A DNA stretch of 36,815 bases from Gammaproteobacteria bacterium (lineage in GTDB: Bacteria; Pseudomonadota; Gammaproteobacteria; JAKDMP01), in NCBI GenBank assembly GCA_027018875.1, contig JALUYA010000048.1:1-36815 (forward strand). Reading direction: 5' to 3'. Shown here in pieces: positions 19,459-27,599 of this stretch (the first letter of the stretch is position 1; every line of letters starts with the position of its first letter). Under the pieces are notes generated by a model. It made no database searches and was not told the DNA's origin. It saw only the letters and a program-made list of their open reading frames with translations. Made by a program: the position numbers and the translations under genes.

Positions 19459-20052
19459 ATGCTCAAGATCGGACTTACAGGCGGGATTGCCAGTGGCAAG
19501 TCCACGGCCGCACAAATCTTCCAATCCCTCGGGGTGCCCGTCATCGATGCCGATGACATCGCCCAGGAACTCCTCCGGCCAGGGACCGATACTGCCGCAA
19601 CGGTCGCTCGATTATTCGGCCCCAGGATCCTGGATCACCAAGGAAACATCGACCGCTCCGCATTAAGAAAATATATTTTTTCCAATTCCAATGCCAGGCA
19701 TACCCTGGAGGCGACACTTCACCCGCTAATTCTTTCACATATTCGGCAAAAACTAGATACACTCGAAAACACACCTTACGCCATTGTAATGGCGCCGCTA
19801 CTGATAGAGTCCGGCCTGGCTCGCGACATGGATCGGATTCTGGTCATCGATTGCCCGGTAAAGCTTCAACTCGAGCGCCTGCGTACCCGCGATACAGAAA
19901 GCAAGCCCCAAGCCCTGCGCATAATGGCGGCACAAGCATCTCGGAAGGATCGTCTGGCTGCCGCCGATGACATTATCGTCAACGATGGCGACCGTGCCAC
20001 CCTTGCCACGGTCGTTCGCAACCTGCATCGCTACTATCTAACAGGCTGTTGA
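19459..20052 (+). CDS. coaE: Dephospho-CoA kinase
   Basis: Last step of coenzyme A synthesis. The 197-residue protein has the P-loop GLTGGIASGKST, VIDADDIAQELL, the CoA-binding TLHPLI region and the lid sequence RLRTRDTESK. The final codons and stop lie within ACAGGCTGTTGA, which resembles the terminal inverted repeat of an insertion sequence, so the natural C terminus may have been slightly altered by the element that follows. All catalytic parts are intact. zapD and yacG, usually next, are missing here. Confidence 0.95.
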   Translation: MLKIGLTGGIASGKSTAAQIFQSLGVPVIDADDIAQELLRPGTDTAATVARLFGPRILDHQGNIDRSALRKYIFSNSNARHTLEATLHPLILSHIRQKLDTLENTPYAIVMAPLLIESGLARDMDRILVIDCPVKLQLERLRTRDTESKPQALRIMAAQASRKDRLAAADDIIVNDGDRATLATVVRNLHRYYLTGC

Positions 20053-20483
20053 AGACCGCCCCCGTAATGACGCGGTTTTATACAATAGTCGGGACGATAA
20101 CGCTCTGGAGTTTGTACTTATGCGCGGCGCCGATATCACTCAGGAATCGCTGTTTTCCACGGTTCATCTGAACAGCTTTGTCCCGGCGGATCATCCGCTG
20201 CGAGAGGTGCGTGTGCTGCTCGATGAGGCGCTGGGGCGCCTGAATGGATTGTTCAAGCCTGGCCTATGCTCCCTATGGCAAGGCATCGATTGCCCCGGAG
20301 AAACTGTTACGGACCTTGATGTTGCAGGTGTTTTACTCCATCCGCAGCGAGCGTGCGCTGATGGAGCAAGTGCAGTACAACTTGTTGTTTCGCTGGTTCA
20401 TCGGCCTGAGTATTGACGATACGGTGTGGGATCAGTTAGTGCACCATATCTTCTGTAAATTTCTGAGCGGTGGTTTGAGGTAG
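20042..20483 (+). mobile_element. Decayed IS5-like insertion sequence, left part
   Basis: Begins with CAGGCTGTTGAAGACC, similar to the CAGGCTGTTGAAAAA-type ends of many IS elements, and contains the first part of a DDE transposase broken by a frameshift. The right end is lost: homology stops near 20430-20480, where another element's remnant begins. Confidence 0.6.
20120..20483 (+). pseudogene. IS5-family transposase, frameshifted and truncated
   Basis: The first frame (from ATG 20120) reads MRGADITQESLFSTV, then FVPADHPLREVRVLLDEAL, the N terminus of a common IS5-type transposase. Homology then moves to another frame near 20250-20270 and continues as ASIAPEKLLRTLMLQVFYS, RSERALMEQVQYNLLFRWF and IGLSIDDTVWDQ before ending in unrelated sequence and a stop at 20483. 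The catalytic DDE domain is absent, so no activity is expected. Confidence 0.8.
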
Positions 20484-20541
20484 GCCACCGGCTTATCCTT
20501 TCGATGGAAGTTGTAAATTCACAATCGAGAGGGGTCTACCG

Positions 20542-20600
20542 ATGGCCTACGGGGTTCAGGATAATGCGTTGGAGCCGATATTGGAACTGCTGAGCGAGGG
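20542..20600 (+). pseudogene. IS256-family transposase, N-terminal scrap
   Basis: MAYGVQDNALEPILELLSEG is the typical start of an IS256-type mutator transposase. After about 20 codons the homology ends at a breakpoint near 20600. The preceding 60 bases, with a good GAGAGGGG ribosome-binding region, are probably the left end of that element. Confidence 0.6.
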
Positions 20601-20680
20601 GTGCAGTTCTTCGAGATACTCAACAGTGGCAACCGCCTCAACCAGGATCTGCCCGTTGTCGAGTTTCCGGGCAGGGGGTC
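20598..20680 (-). pseudogene. Glutathione S-transferase fragment
   Basis: On the minus strand this stretch reads ARKLDNGQILVEAVATVEYL followed by EELHP, which matches the GST thioredoxin-fold signature (LDDG-xLTES-AIxEYLxE-hP) including the glutathione-contacting Glu-x region, though the usual Ser after Glu is changed. Both ends are cut: by the IS256 scrap at about 20600, and with no homology beyond about 20680. Too short to function. Confidence 0.5.
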
Positions 20681-20897
20681 TGTCCGGCCGGGTTGAGTTC
20701 GAGAAATGGGTGGGCACGATTTTCGCCAATAAAAACATCGACCGTCAAAGCCGGAATCATGAGCCTATTTTCGAGCAGAAACATGCGCAGGAAACGTAGC
20801 GCGGGAGTATGGCATCATAGATCAGCATGATGGAATTCTCCATAGCGAATCAGACCATGATTAAGTTTTGTTCACCCCGGAAAATCGCATTTACACA
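20681..20897. other. Remnant spacer, nothing recognised
   Basis: Short broken frames without recognisable motifs lie between the GST scrap and the TumE-like gene. This probably belongs to the same decayed mobile region. Confidence 0.5.
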
Positions 20898-21245
20898 TTA
20901 AGCGAGAGAGGGAGATTTTAATACGGCATCCAAAAGGCAGTGTATATTGTCCCAAGCCGGCGCTCCCGGATGGGTCAATGTATCTTCCGTTATGGCACCT
21001 CTGTCATCGTGCATGTGATTGGGAAACGTTTTCAAATCCTTGTGCAAAGGAGCCGTATCAACTTGCCAATGCTTATCGTTCCAGCACCAGGAAATAAAAT
21101 ATTCATGTAGGTTCAAATAGCGCAAATCAACTCTCAAACCATTATCAAAGTTCACGATTAAAGCATTTTGCCTAAGTTCTATTTTCTCAATGCGATCCTC
21201 ATAGAAATGCTTGATCTTTTCCTCTAAGTCTAGATGAATATTCAT
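20898..21245 (-). CDS. Putative toxin, TumE-like (DUF6516-type)
   Basis: A 115-residue protein. The core YFISWCWNDKHWQVDTAPLH, then KTFPNHMHDDRG, resembles the YDNAPHHPELPTFPHHKH core of TumE/DUF6516 proteins, with conserved histidines that may be catalytic. TumE proteins are putative RNase toxins of toxin-antitoxin modules. It lies four bases after a small helical gene on the same strand, with AGGAG ten bases before the ATG. Lower G+C than the surrounding genome and the adjacent IS debris suggest transfer. Family assignment is by eye from a short motif. Confidence 0.55.
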   Translation of the reverse strand: MNIHLDLEEKIKHFYEDRIEKIELRQNALIVNFDNGLRVDLRYLNLHEYFISWCWNDKHWQVDTAPLHKDLKTFPNHMHDDRGAITEDTLTHPGAPAWDNIHCLLDAVLKSPSLA

Positions 21246-21249
21246 ACTT

Positions 21250-21501
21250 TTATAGCTCCTGAAGGAAAGCTTTTATTTCTTCCCGGATGGATTCTCGCGT
21301 AGAAAGTAATATTTTAAATCCTAAATAATCCTCATAAGCCGGGTGCTCCTCTAGAGCCCCAGTAAATATTTTATCTTTGAATTGCTCTGCATCGGAAACT
21401 TCGTATTTTTTCAGGATTTGATCCCTGCCTTCCCGCAATTCATAAATCAGACTAGTCGCACGTTCTATCATTACTTCCGATTCCGCCGATACCTTAGCCA
21501 T
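21250..21501 (-). CDS. Small helical protein, candidate antitoxin partner
   Basis: An 83-residue acidic protein predicted to be almost entirely alpha-helical (ATSLIYELREGRDQILKKYE, then STRESIREEIKAFLQEL), with no helix-turn-helix motif visible. The ATG at 21501 has GGAAGGTGG upstream; a GTG three codons earlier is an alternative. Being first in a two-gene unit with the TumE-like gene four bases downstream is the classical antitoxin position. Described TumA partners are helix-turn-helix proteins, so this would be a different partner type. Confidence 0.5.
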   Translation of the reverse strand: MAKVSAESEVMIERATSLIYELREGRDQILKKYEVSDAEQFKDKIFTGALEEHPAYEDYLGFKILLSTRESIREEIKAFLQEL

Positions 21502-21632
21502 AAAATCCACCTTCCATTACCTTGTCTCCTTAATAGGATAATCATTCATGCCGACTCAATTGAATCAACAATTTCACTTACTACCCGACCCAACACCTCC
21601 CTAAATAAATGTCAGGCATACATCAAAGGTTC

Positions 21633-21659
21633 AAAAAATACCGCTCTCCTCACGGGGTA
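21633..21659 (-). terminator. Possible terminator of the nos operon
   Basis: Minus strand: TACCCCG ... CGGTA followed by TTTTTT, an imperfect short stem with a good T tract, 16 bases after the nosL stop. The stem is weak, so confidence is low. Confidence 0.35.
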
Positions 21660-21674
21660 GTTTCCAAGTATTCC

Positions 21675-22283
21675 TCAATTCAACTTCGGCGGCTTGGTTA
21701 TCATCTTTCCCACCTTTTTAACTTTGAAATTTATAGTGCAAGATTTAAGATGCTTGAGTAATCCGGAGGTTATTTGCGTAAAACGCACTATCTGACCACC
21801 ATGTTTTTTAGAAAATTCCACCGCATCCCGCCGATGCATAAATGGAGCCAAGGTAGGACCCATGGAACCACACATATCCTGATTTACCACATACCAGGCT
21901 TTACGGGCATCGATAAAACTACTCGCACTTTTGGAAGGATGGCGCCAATTAAAATCCGGTTCACCAACATTTTGCACATACACTGAACCAACCAAATGTT
22001 GTACATCCGGTTGATGCATGTAGGTAAACATACTCGATATCGAACCGAATTTAAGGAGCTTGGGCTTATTGCCTAGTCCCACCAGGTATACCTCGCCTCG
22101 TGGTCCCGATTGGTGAGTGATATACATTCCACAGACCGCAGATTCATCGCCGGATTTGATGTTAACCGGCGGTTGACTCGTAGTTGCATTCTTCTTGGTG
22201 CAACCACCAAGAAGAATTAATGCTATCGCCATAGCAGCTACCGCAATATGCCTGGTAAGATAAAATTGAGAATCTCGATACAT
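21675..22283 (-). CDS. nosL: Nitrous oxide reductase accessory lipoprotein NosL
   Basis: Copper chaperone for NosZ maturation. The 202-residue protein has an N-terminal hydrophobic segment ending in the lipobox LLGGC, then the CGM motif (VCGMYIT) used by NosL for Cu(I) binding, and later YVVNQDMCGSMGP. Being a lipoprotein it acts in the periplasm, anchored to the membrane. GGGAG lies seven bases before the ATG. The C-terminal about 40 residues (ending in repeated Lys-Val segments) look like a lineage-specific extension. Last gene of the nos operon. Confidence 0.88.
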   Translation of the reverse strand: MYRDSQFYLTRHIAVAAMAIALILLGGCTKKNATTSQPPVNIKSGDESAVCGMYITHQSGPRGEVYLVGLGNKPKLLKFGSISSMFTYMHQPDVQHLVGSVYVQNVGEPDFNWRHPSKSASSFIDARKAWYVVNQDMCGSMGPTLAPFMHRRDAVEFSKKHGGQIVRFTQITSGLLKHLKSCTINFKVKKVGKMITKPPKLN

Positions 22284-22326
22284 ATCAGGTCTCCCATTCG
22301 ATCTTAAATAAATAATCCTGAAATGA

Positions 22327-23160
22327 CTAGATCTCGCTACGCCGGAAACGCCATATCGCCAGAGACACGGGGATAATTCCCCATAGAAACAGAATGCCGA
22401 GTAAACTTAACCAACCTAAGGCGCCATGCATCACCGCCCCACTGAGCGTCATCGCGCCCGCACCATGGCCGAAGCGCAGCAGGTTGACCAAGCGAAATAC
22501 ATCGACGGGGTTGAGTAACAACACATAGGGGATAATTACCCGTTCAGCCGGATTGCCGCCTGTTCCCACTAGCACCGCAAGCAGGGCCAAGTCGAACACC
22601 ACCACGAAAAAAAACCATATTAGTAGCGCCATCCCCGCTGCCCGCGTCCGCTCTACCGCCCGCACGCTAACGATATAAGCCAGACCAAGAAACGCGGCAC
22701 CAAACAGGGAGGCCGAAAGAATAAAGATCCCGTAGGCAACAAAAATTCTCCCTAAGTCCGAACCCCCAGCCTGCCAGCTACTCAAGCCGGCGGCCAACCC
22801 AAAACCAACCAGGATGGCAATAAATAGAATCAGTAAATGGCCCAAAAACTTTCCTATAAGCATCTGCCCCCGACTCAGCGGGTAGGAAAGGAGCAACAGC
22901 AGTGTTCCCTGTTCGCGCTCACCGACTACGGCATCATAGCCTAATAGCAGCGCAATCAGTGGAATCAGGAAAGCCACGAGACTCGCTTGACTCGTTATCG
23001 TCGTCGCCAATGAAGTATAGCCAATGTGCCCCGAGGTGGCTCCTCCGGCATAGGCGATACCCACGGCAAACAAGGCAAACAGAATGGTCAGCCCCAGAAT
23101 CCAGCGATTACGAAATCCATTCATAAGTTGGCTATATACCACAATGGCTACGCTACGCAT
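22327..23160 (-). CDS. nosY: ABC transporter permease NosY
   Basis: Membrane subunit of the NosFY-NosD complex needed to build the copper centres of NosZ. The 277-residue protein has about six hydrophobic segments and the ABC2-type features GEREQGTLLLLLSYPLSRGQ. The start at ATG 23160 has AGGAG nine bases upstream and overlaps the end of nosF by eight bases (ATGCGTAG), which points to translational coupling. Confidence 0.93.
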   Translation of the reverse strand: MRSVAIVVYSQLMNGFRNRWILGLTILFALFAVGIAYAGGATSGHIGYTSLATTITSQASLVAFLIPLIALLLGYDAVVGEREQGTLLLLLSYPLSRGQMLIGKFLGHLLILFIAILVGFGLAAGLSSWQAGGSDLGRIFVAYGIFILSASLFGAAFLGLAYIVSVRAVERTRAAGMALLIWFFFVVVFDLALLAVLVGTGGNPAERVIIPYVLLLNPVDVFRLVNLLRFGHGAGAMTLSGAVMHGALGWLSLLGILFLWGIIPVSLAIWRFRRSEI

Positions 23161-24085
23161 CTCTATCGCTCCTATTTTGCTCGCTGACGATATGATCATA
23201 TAGAGCTTCCAGACTAGGCGGTTCTACCTGAATATCGGTAAGGGAGGGAATACCGGCAAGTGCGGCCACGGCCTTTATTTTCTTCGCATCCGCCACACGA
23301 ATTTCGATATGATCCGCATCCTTGACATCCACATCACCATAGCGGGCACATTCAGCCTTGACCTGTTCTCCAACGCTCTCAAACCGACCGCTAAGACGGA
23401 TAGTTACGGGGAGCCCAATCCTCTGGCGTATTTGATCCATAGTGCCGGTTGCGATAAGGCGACCTTGTAACAGAACGGCCACCTCATCCACCCGCGATTC
23501 AATCTCCGACAATACATGGGAAGACCAGATGATGGTCACATCCTCGCTGCGCAGAGTATCGATAATATCGTAGAACTCCTCTGCGGCAATAGGATCCAAT
23601 CCGGTTGTCGGTTCATCCATCACCAGCAACCGCGGGTTACCCAAGAGTGCCTGGGCAAGTCCCAGGCGTTGACGCATCCCCCTGGAGTACGTTTTAACTT
23701 TCTTATTGGCGACGGGTCCCAGCCCCACCTTTTCAAGCAACTGCTTACGTTGGCCGCGCGATGTCCCCTTGAGGCGACCGAAGTAATCCATAACCTCACG
23801 CCCGGTCAGCTGCCCATAGAGCACGACCACCTCGGGCAAATACCCTATCTGCACCTGCAATTCATAGGGAGTTCTGCCCGGCTCGCGGACCTGCCCTAAA
23901 ACCCGTATGCTACCGGAAGTCGGTGCGATAAGCCCCAGAACCAACTTGAACAAGGTGGATTTTCCGGCCCCATTGTGCCCGATAAGGCCTAGCACCAATC
24001 CTTCGGGAATGCTGAGATTGATATTATCCAACGCCAGGGTCTCAGCGAATTTTTTGTGTACATCAATCAACTCTACGCCTGCCAT
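23153..24085 (-). CDS. nosF: ABC transporter ATP-binding protein NosF
   Basis: Energises the NosFYD complex. The 310-residue protein has Walker A GHNGAGKST (residues 36-44), the signature-containing YSRGMRQRLGLAQALLGNP, Walker B LLVMDEPTTGLD and the switch His in IIWSSHVLSE. Its ATG starts one base after the nosD stop, with GGAG eight bases upstream. Confidence 0.95.
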   Translation of the reverse strand: MAGVELIDVHKKFAETLALDNINLSIPEGLVLGLIGHNGAGKSTLFKLVLGLIAPTSGSIRVLGQVREPGRTPYELQVQIGYLPEVVVLYGQLTGREVMDYFGRLKGTSRGQRKQLLEKVGLGPVANKKVKTYSRGMRQRLGLAQALLGNPRLLVMDEPTTGLDPIAAEEFYDIIDTLRSEDVTIIWSSHVLSEIESRVDEVAVLLQGRLIATGTMDQIRQRIGLPVTIRLSGRFESVGEQVKAECARYGDVDVKDADHIEIRVADAKKIKAVAALAGIPSLTDIQVEPPSLEALYDHIVSEQNRSDRDA

Positions 24086-24086
24086 T

Positions 24087-25454
24087 TCAACTGCTCCGAT
24101 AGTGGAGAATAAGCTTCTCCAGCTTCTGCGGTATTGGGAAGGGAGGATGCATCAAGGGATAGCTGTCCTGTACACTCGGCGGGCGCGTCACGGGGAACTG
24201 TTTCTGAGCCCAGCGCAATGCCATCAGTGCCGGGCTGCCGAGTAATAGATGCGCCATGGGATATTTCCACAACAGCACATCTACCGCGCTATTCGGACGA
24301 TAGGGGGTATCTCCAATGCCGTCTCCATTCAGATCCCAACCCATATAGCCACTCCAATAATTTCCGCGCCCTTGGAGGGACCACTCTGCTTCCATGTTTT
24401 GCACATATTTCGCCTCGATCCGGTTATACAGAAAACTATTTCCAAAAACTATCCCATTCTGGGAACCACCGGTAAAGTTCACTCCTATCTCACTGTCCGC
24501 AAGCCAGTTGTATGAGATTTGATCATAATTGCTGTCATAGACGAATATTCCTATTCCTGCCGCGCCAGGCACGGGACTACCTCCCGTTCCGTAGCCAAGA
24601 CCGGCTTCAACGTGGACTATGGTGTTTCCGGAGATTTGACTATAGTTGACGAAATTCAATAAGACACCGTAATTTCTATCATTTATAGAGCGGTTACGCA
24701 CAACCAGGAGATAGCGCGAGAACATGAGGGCGTAGCCGGCCCGGTTATCTGTCGTCCGGTTGAATAAAACGATGCAGTGGTTCGAGTACATCCAATGAAA
24801 CCCATAGCGTACGTCATGCACATAGTTATCTTCCAGGAGCACATTTTTGCTGACATAGATATAGATTCCATCTCGTGTTTGCCAAACGTCATTGCCCTTG
24901 ATCTCTCCCCCATCCACATTCCACAAATGGATCCCATCACCCCGATCTTGCGATCGCAGACTGCGGATTCCTCTCACGTGGTTATTCACTATCTTTGGCG
25001 AAGGATCACCATTCAGCCATACACCGAACAAGTCATGCACGATCCAGTTATCACGAATTGTTGTATTCGCTGCATGTTGGTCGATAAATACCCCGGCATT
25101 CTCGTTGGTTAAGTTAATACCGGAGTTGCGGATAACAAAACCACTTACCGTGACATTCGAGGCTTTCACCAGGATCACGTTACCGTGATGGCTCCCATCC
25201 AGCACCGCTCCCTTCATACCCATAAGCCAAATGGATCGTTTCAGAACGAGATGTACATGAAAAATTCCCGGATGCACCCGGATGACGGCACCCGGCGCCG
25301 CACGCGCCACCGCCTGTTCCAGGCCGATAGATCCGCCGGGAAAGACATTGATGGTTGCGGATTCCGCCGCCTGTGCAAAAGCAATCGACACCAGCAGCGC
25401 AAAAAACGCGATCCGAAGCCAACGAGCATATTGCATGAATAGATGATCTTGCAT
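24087..25454 (-). CDS. nosD: Periplasmic copper-processing protein NosD
   Basis: Right-handed beta-helix protein that works with NosFY and NosL in assembling CuZ. The 455-residue form starts at ATG 25454 with GGAG six bases upstream; an ATG one codon earlier is also possible. A signal peptide (WLRIAFFALLVSIAFAQAAE) is followed by repeated parallel-helix strands such as NTTIRDNWI, GIYIYVSKNVLLEDNYV and NYSQISGNTIVHV, and the family's C-terminal YRPNSAVDVLLWKYPMAHL. Lies between nosZ (107 bases) and nosF. Confidence 0.94.
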   Translation of the reverse strand: MQDHLFMQYARWLRIAFFALLVSIAFAQAAESATINVFPGGSIGLEQAVARAAPGAVIRVHPGIFHVHLVLKRSIWLMGMKGAVLDGSHHGNVILVKASNVTVSGFVIRNSGINLTNENAGVFIDQHAANTTIRDNWIVHDLFGVWLNGDPSPKIVNNHVRGIRSLRSQDRGDGIHLWNVDGGEIKGNDVWQTRDGIYIYVSKNVLLEDNYVHDVRYGFHWMYSNHCIVLFNRTTDNRAGYALMFSRYLLVVRNRSINDRNYGVLLNFVNYSQISGNTIVHVEAGLGYGTGGSPVPGAAGIGIFVYDSNYDQISYNWLADSEIGVNFTGGSQNGIVFGNSFLYNRIEAKYVQNMEAEWSLQGRGNYWSGYMGWDLNGDGIGDTPYRPNSAVDVLLWKYPMAHLLLGSPALMALRWAQKQFPVTRPPSVQDSYPLMHPPFPIPQKLEKLILHYRSS

Positions 25455-25561
25455 CATCCGCTCCATTTCGACAAGGTGATTACGGGAGATTTTCAAGAGC
25501 CTTTCGGCAAGTCGGCACCCGGCGATATAGACACAAAGCCGGGTGCCGACATATCCTCTTA

Positions 25562-27508
25562 TTATGCCTTTACCAACATCCGCCCCCGCATCTCCAGATG
25601 GAGTGCGTGGCAAAAGAAAGTACAATAGTACCAATAGACTCCCGCCTTGTCAGCCATGAAGGTTACCGATGCCGTTTCCTGAGGGCTGATCTCCATATTG
25701 ACCCCGTAATCGGACAGGCACCAACCATGCGTCAAGTCCTGAATATTATTGATATTGGTCACCACCACCGTAACCTCGTCCCCCTTGTTCACTTCGAATT
25801 GATCCAAACCGAACACGGGAGCCTGCGCAGTCATGTAAACCCGCACCTTGCGACCGTCCCTGATTACCTTGTTATCGCTCACCGGATTAACGCCATCGCG
25901 GCGCGCCATGGCCACCGTCTCCGCAAAGAATGGATCATTTCGGTCCCATACCCGCTTGATCTTGGGGATCAAGATCTTGGCGGGTATGAGCAAGCAATCA
26001 TGCGGTTCGCTATAGACCGGGGCATCGGCTACAAGCCGCATCTTGGGCCCGGAAATATCGATCAGTTGATCATTATCGGGATGCAGCGGCCCTACCGGCA
26101 AGAAGCGATCCTTGGAAAATTTATTCAATGAGACCAACCACTTACCATTTGCATCCCGAGTCTCTCCAAGACTCGAATGATTATGCCCAGGTTGGTAGGC
26201 CACATCGAGTTTCTGGCGGATATAATCTACCTTCTTCCCGTTATAGTGCCGGATTGCATCCTCGATATTCCACTTGACCACCTGGCTGTCGATAAACAAG
26301 GTGGTGTAAGCATTACCCCGACCATCGTAGGCCGTATGTAATGGGCCCAAGCCCAGCTCGGGTTGGGCCACCACCGCATCCATTGGATTTTTGAACTTGC
26401 CGGCAAAATACTGATCCACTTTTTCCCAGGAGATGACCGTAGCGGTAGGTGAAAGCTTCCCGCCGGCGATCACGTATTTCCCATCGGGGGTGGCATTGCA
26501 GCCATGCGGGTTTTTCGGGGTCGGAACATACATCGTCAGATCCGAACCATGGCGGCCATCGACAACCGGAACATTCGGATCTTCAATGGTGAAGTAATGC
26601 CCATCCTTTACGGCCTTCTCAATTCGCGGAATATTGAAAATCACCGTCCAGTCCCGTTCGTTGCGGATGAACTGCGCCAGGTTAACTCCGTCCTCGCTGT
26701 TATAGCAGGTCGCGGCCGCATATTTCCCCGAATAATCCGCGTCGGTATTGTCCAGGTTACCGTCCACCAGTACCTGCCAGGCAATCTTCATCGTATCGCC
26801 GTCAATGGCAGTGAACACAGCGGAATATTTCTTCGGATTATTAAGATCGCGCCCGTCATTGGGGTGCGGCACCCGGCACTCGCTGTTGCAGAACACATAC
26901 CCGGTACGCGGTACCCGTTGTACCCGCAGCCCATGAATATCCTGGGCATTGGGAATATGAATAATCTTATCCGTACGCATCACATCCACGCGAATGCGCG
27001 CCACCCGGGTATTCGCCTTGTCATTGGCAAAAATATAACGCCCGTCATACTGCGCGTTAGTCATCGACATATGGGGATGGTGCAGATCGCCCCCCACGGG
27101 ACGAGGTCCCTTGGGAAACACCCGCTTGCTTTCGTTGGTTATCCCCCAGCCGATCGTGAAATCATCCTGGAATACCGGAACCCGAACGAACTCTCGCATG
27201 GACGGAACCCCGAAAAGGCGGATCTCGGCGGAATGGCCACCGCTCCAGATTCCGTAATACTCATCGAGCTGCCCCGGGGCCACATAGTCTTCCGGCATTT
27301 TCGCCGCACGTGCGGTTCCAGGCGTTGCCAAGCCACCCAGTAATGCACCGCCGCTCGCACCCACCACGCCGGCCGCCCCGGCCAAGCCGAGAAACTTGCG
27401 GCGTGACACGGTCCATTTCTCATCCTCCGTTCCTACCGCCTGCCTTTTTACATCCTCAGCCCCAGGGCCGGTTACATCGTCTTTTGAATGACCTTTATCA
27501 TCAGTCAT
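25562..27508 (-). CDS. nosZ: Nitrous oxide reductase NosZ (clade I, Tat-exported)
   Basis: Periplasmic multicopper enzyme reducing N2O to N2. The 648-residue protein starts at ATG 27508 (AGGAGG upstream) with a hydrophilic 33-residue leader before the Tat motif [10 protein letters not shown] (RR at 36-37). CuZ histidines are visible in [33 protein letters not shown] and EPHDCL. The CuA domain has LTHGW and [12 protein letters not shown] (Cys629, Cys633, His637, Met640). The residue equivalent to the CuA ligand Trp620 of Pseudomonas stutzeri is Phe631; since that ligand acts through its backbone carbonyl, function is probably kept. HALHxEMRGRM and the Tat leader mark clade I rather than the Sec-exported clade II. 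Confidence 0.97.
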   Translation of the reverse strand: MTDDKGHSKDDVTGPGAEDVKRQAVGTEDEKWTVSRRKFLGLAGAAGVVGASGGALLGGLATPGTARAAKMPEDYVAPGQLDEYYGIWSGGHSAEIRLFGVPSMREFVRVPVFQDDFTIGWGITNESKRVFPKGPRPVGGDLHHPHMSMTNAQYDGRYIFANDKANTRVARIRVDVMRTDKIIHIPNAQDIHGLRVQRVPRTGYVFCNSECRVPHPNDGRDLNNPKKYSAVFTAIDGDTMKIAWQVLVDGNLDNTDADYSGKYAAATCYNSEDGVNLAQFIRNERDWTVIFNIPRIEKAVKDGHYFTIEDPNVPVVDGRHGSDLTMYVPTPKNPHGCNATPDGKYVIAGGKLSPTATVISWEKVDQYFAGKFKNPMDAVVAQPELGLGPLHTAYDGRGNAYTTLFIDSQVVKWNIEDAIRHYNGKKVDYIRQKLDVAYQPGHNHSSLGETRDANGKWLVSLNKFSKDRFLPVGPLHPDNDQLIDISGPKMRLVADAPVYSEPHDCLLIPAKILIPKIKRVWDRNDPFFAETVAMARRDGVNPVSDNKVIRDGRKVRVYMTAQAPVFGLDQFEVNKGDEVTVVVTNINNIQDLTHGWCLSDYGVNMEISPQETASVTFMADKAGVYWYYCTFFCHALHLEMRGRMLVKA

Positions 27509-27599
27509 GTCCAATACCTCCTGTCATTAAGCCAAATTGATCAATAATCCCTTCTGCTTCCTGCAAACCGCCAAGTCCCTGGCAATCCTCTTTCCTGCG

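Noticed and set aside
26504-27343. 279-codon plus-strand open frame opposite nosZ
   Set aside because: Lies wholly antisense to a well-supported nosZ, no recognisable motifs, no ribosome-binding site; a shadow of high third-position G+C coding.
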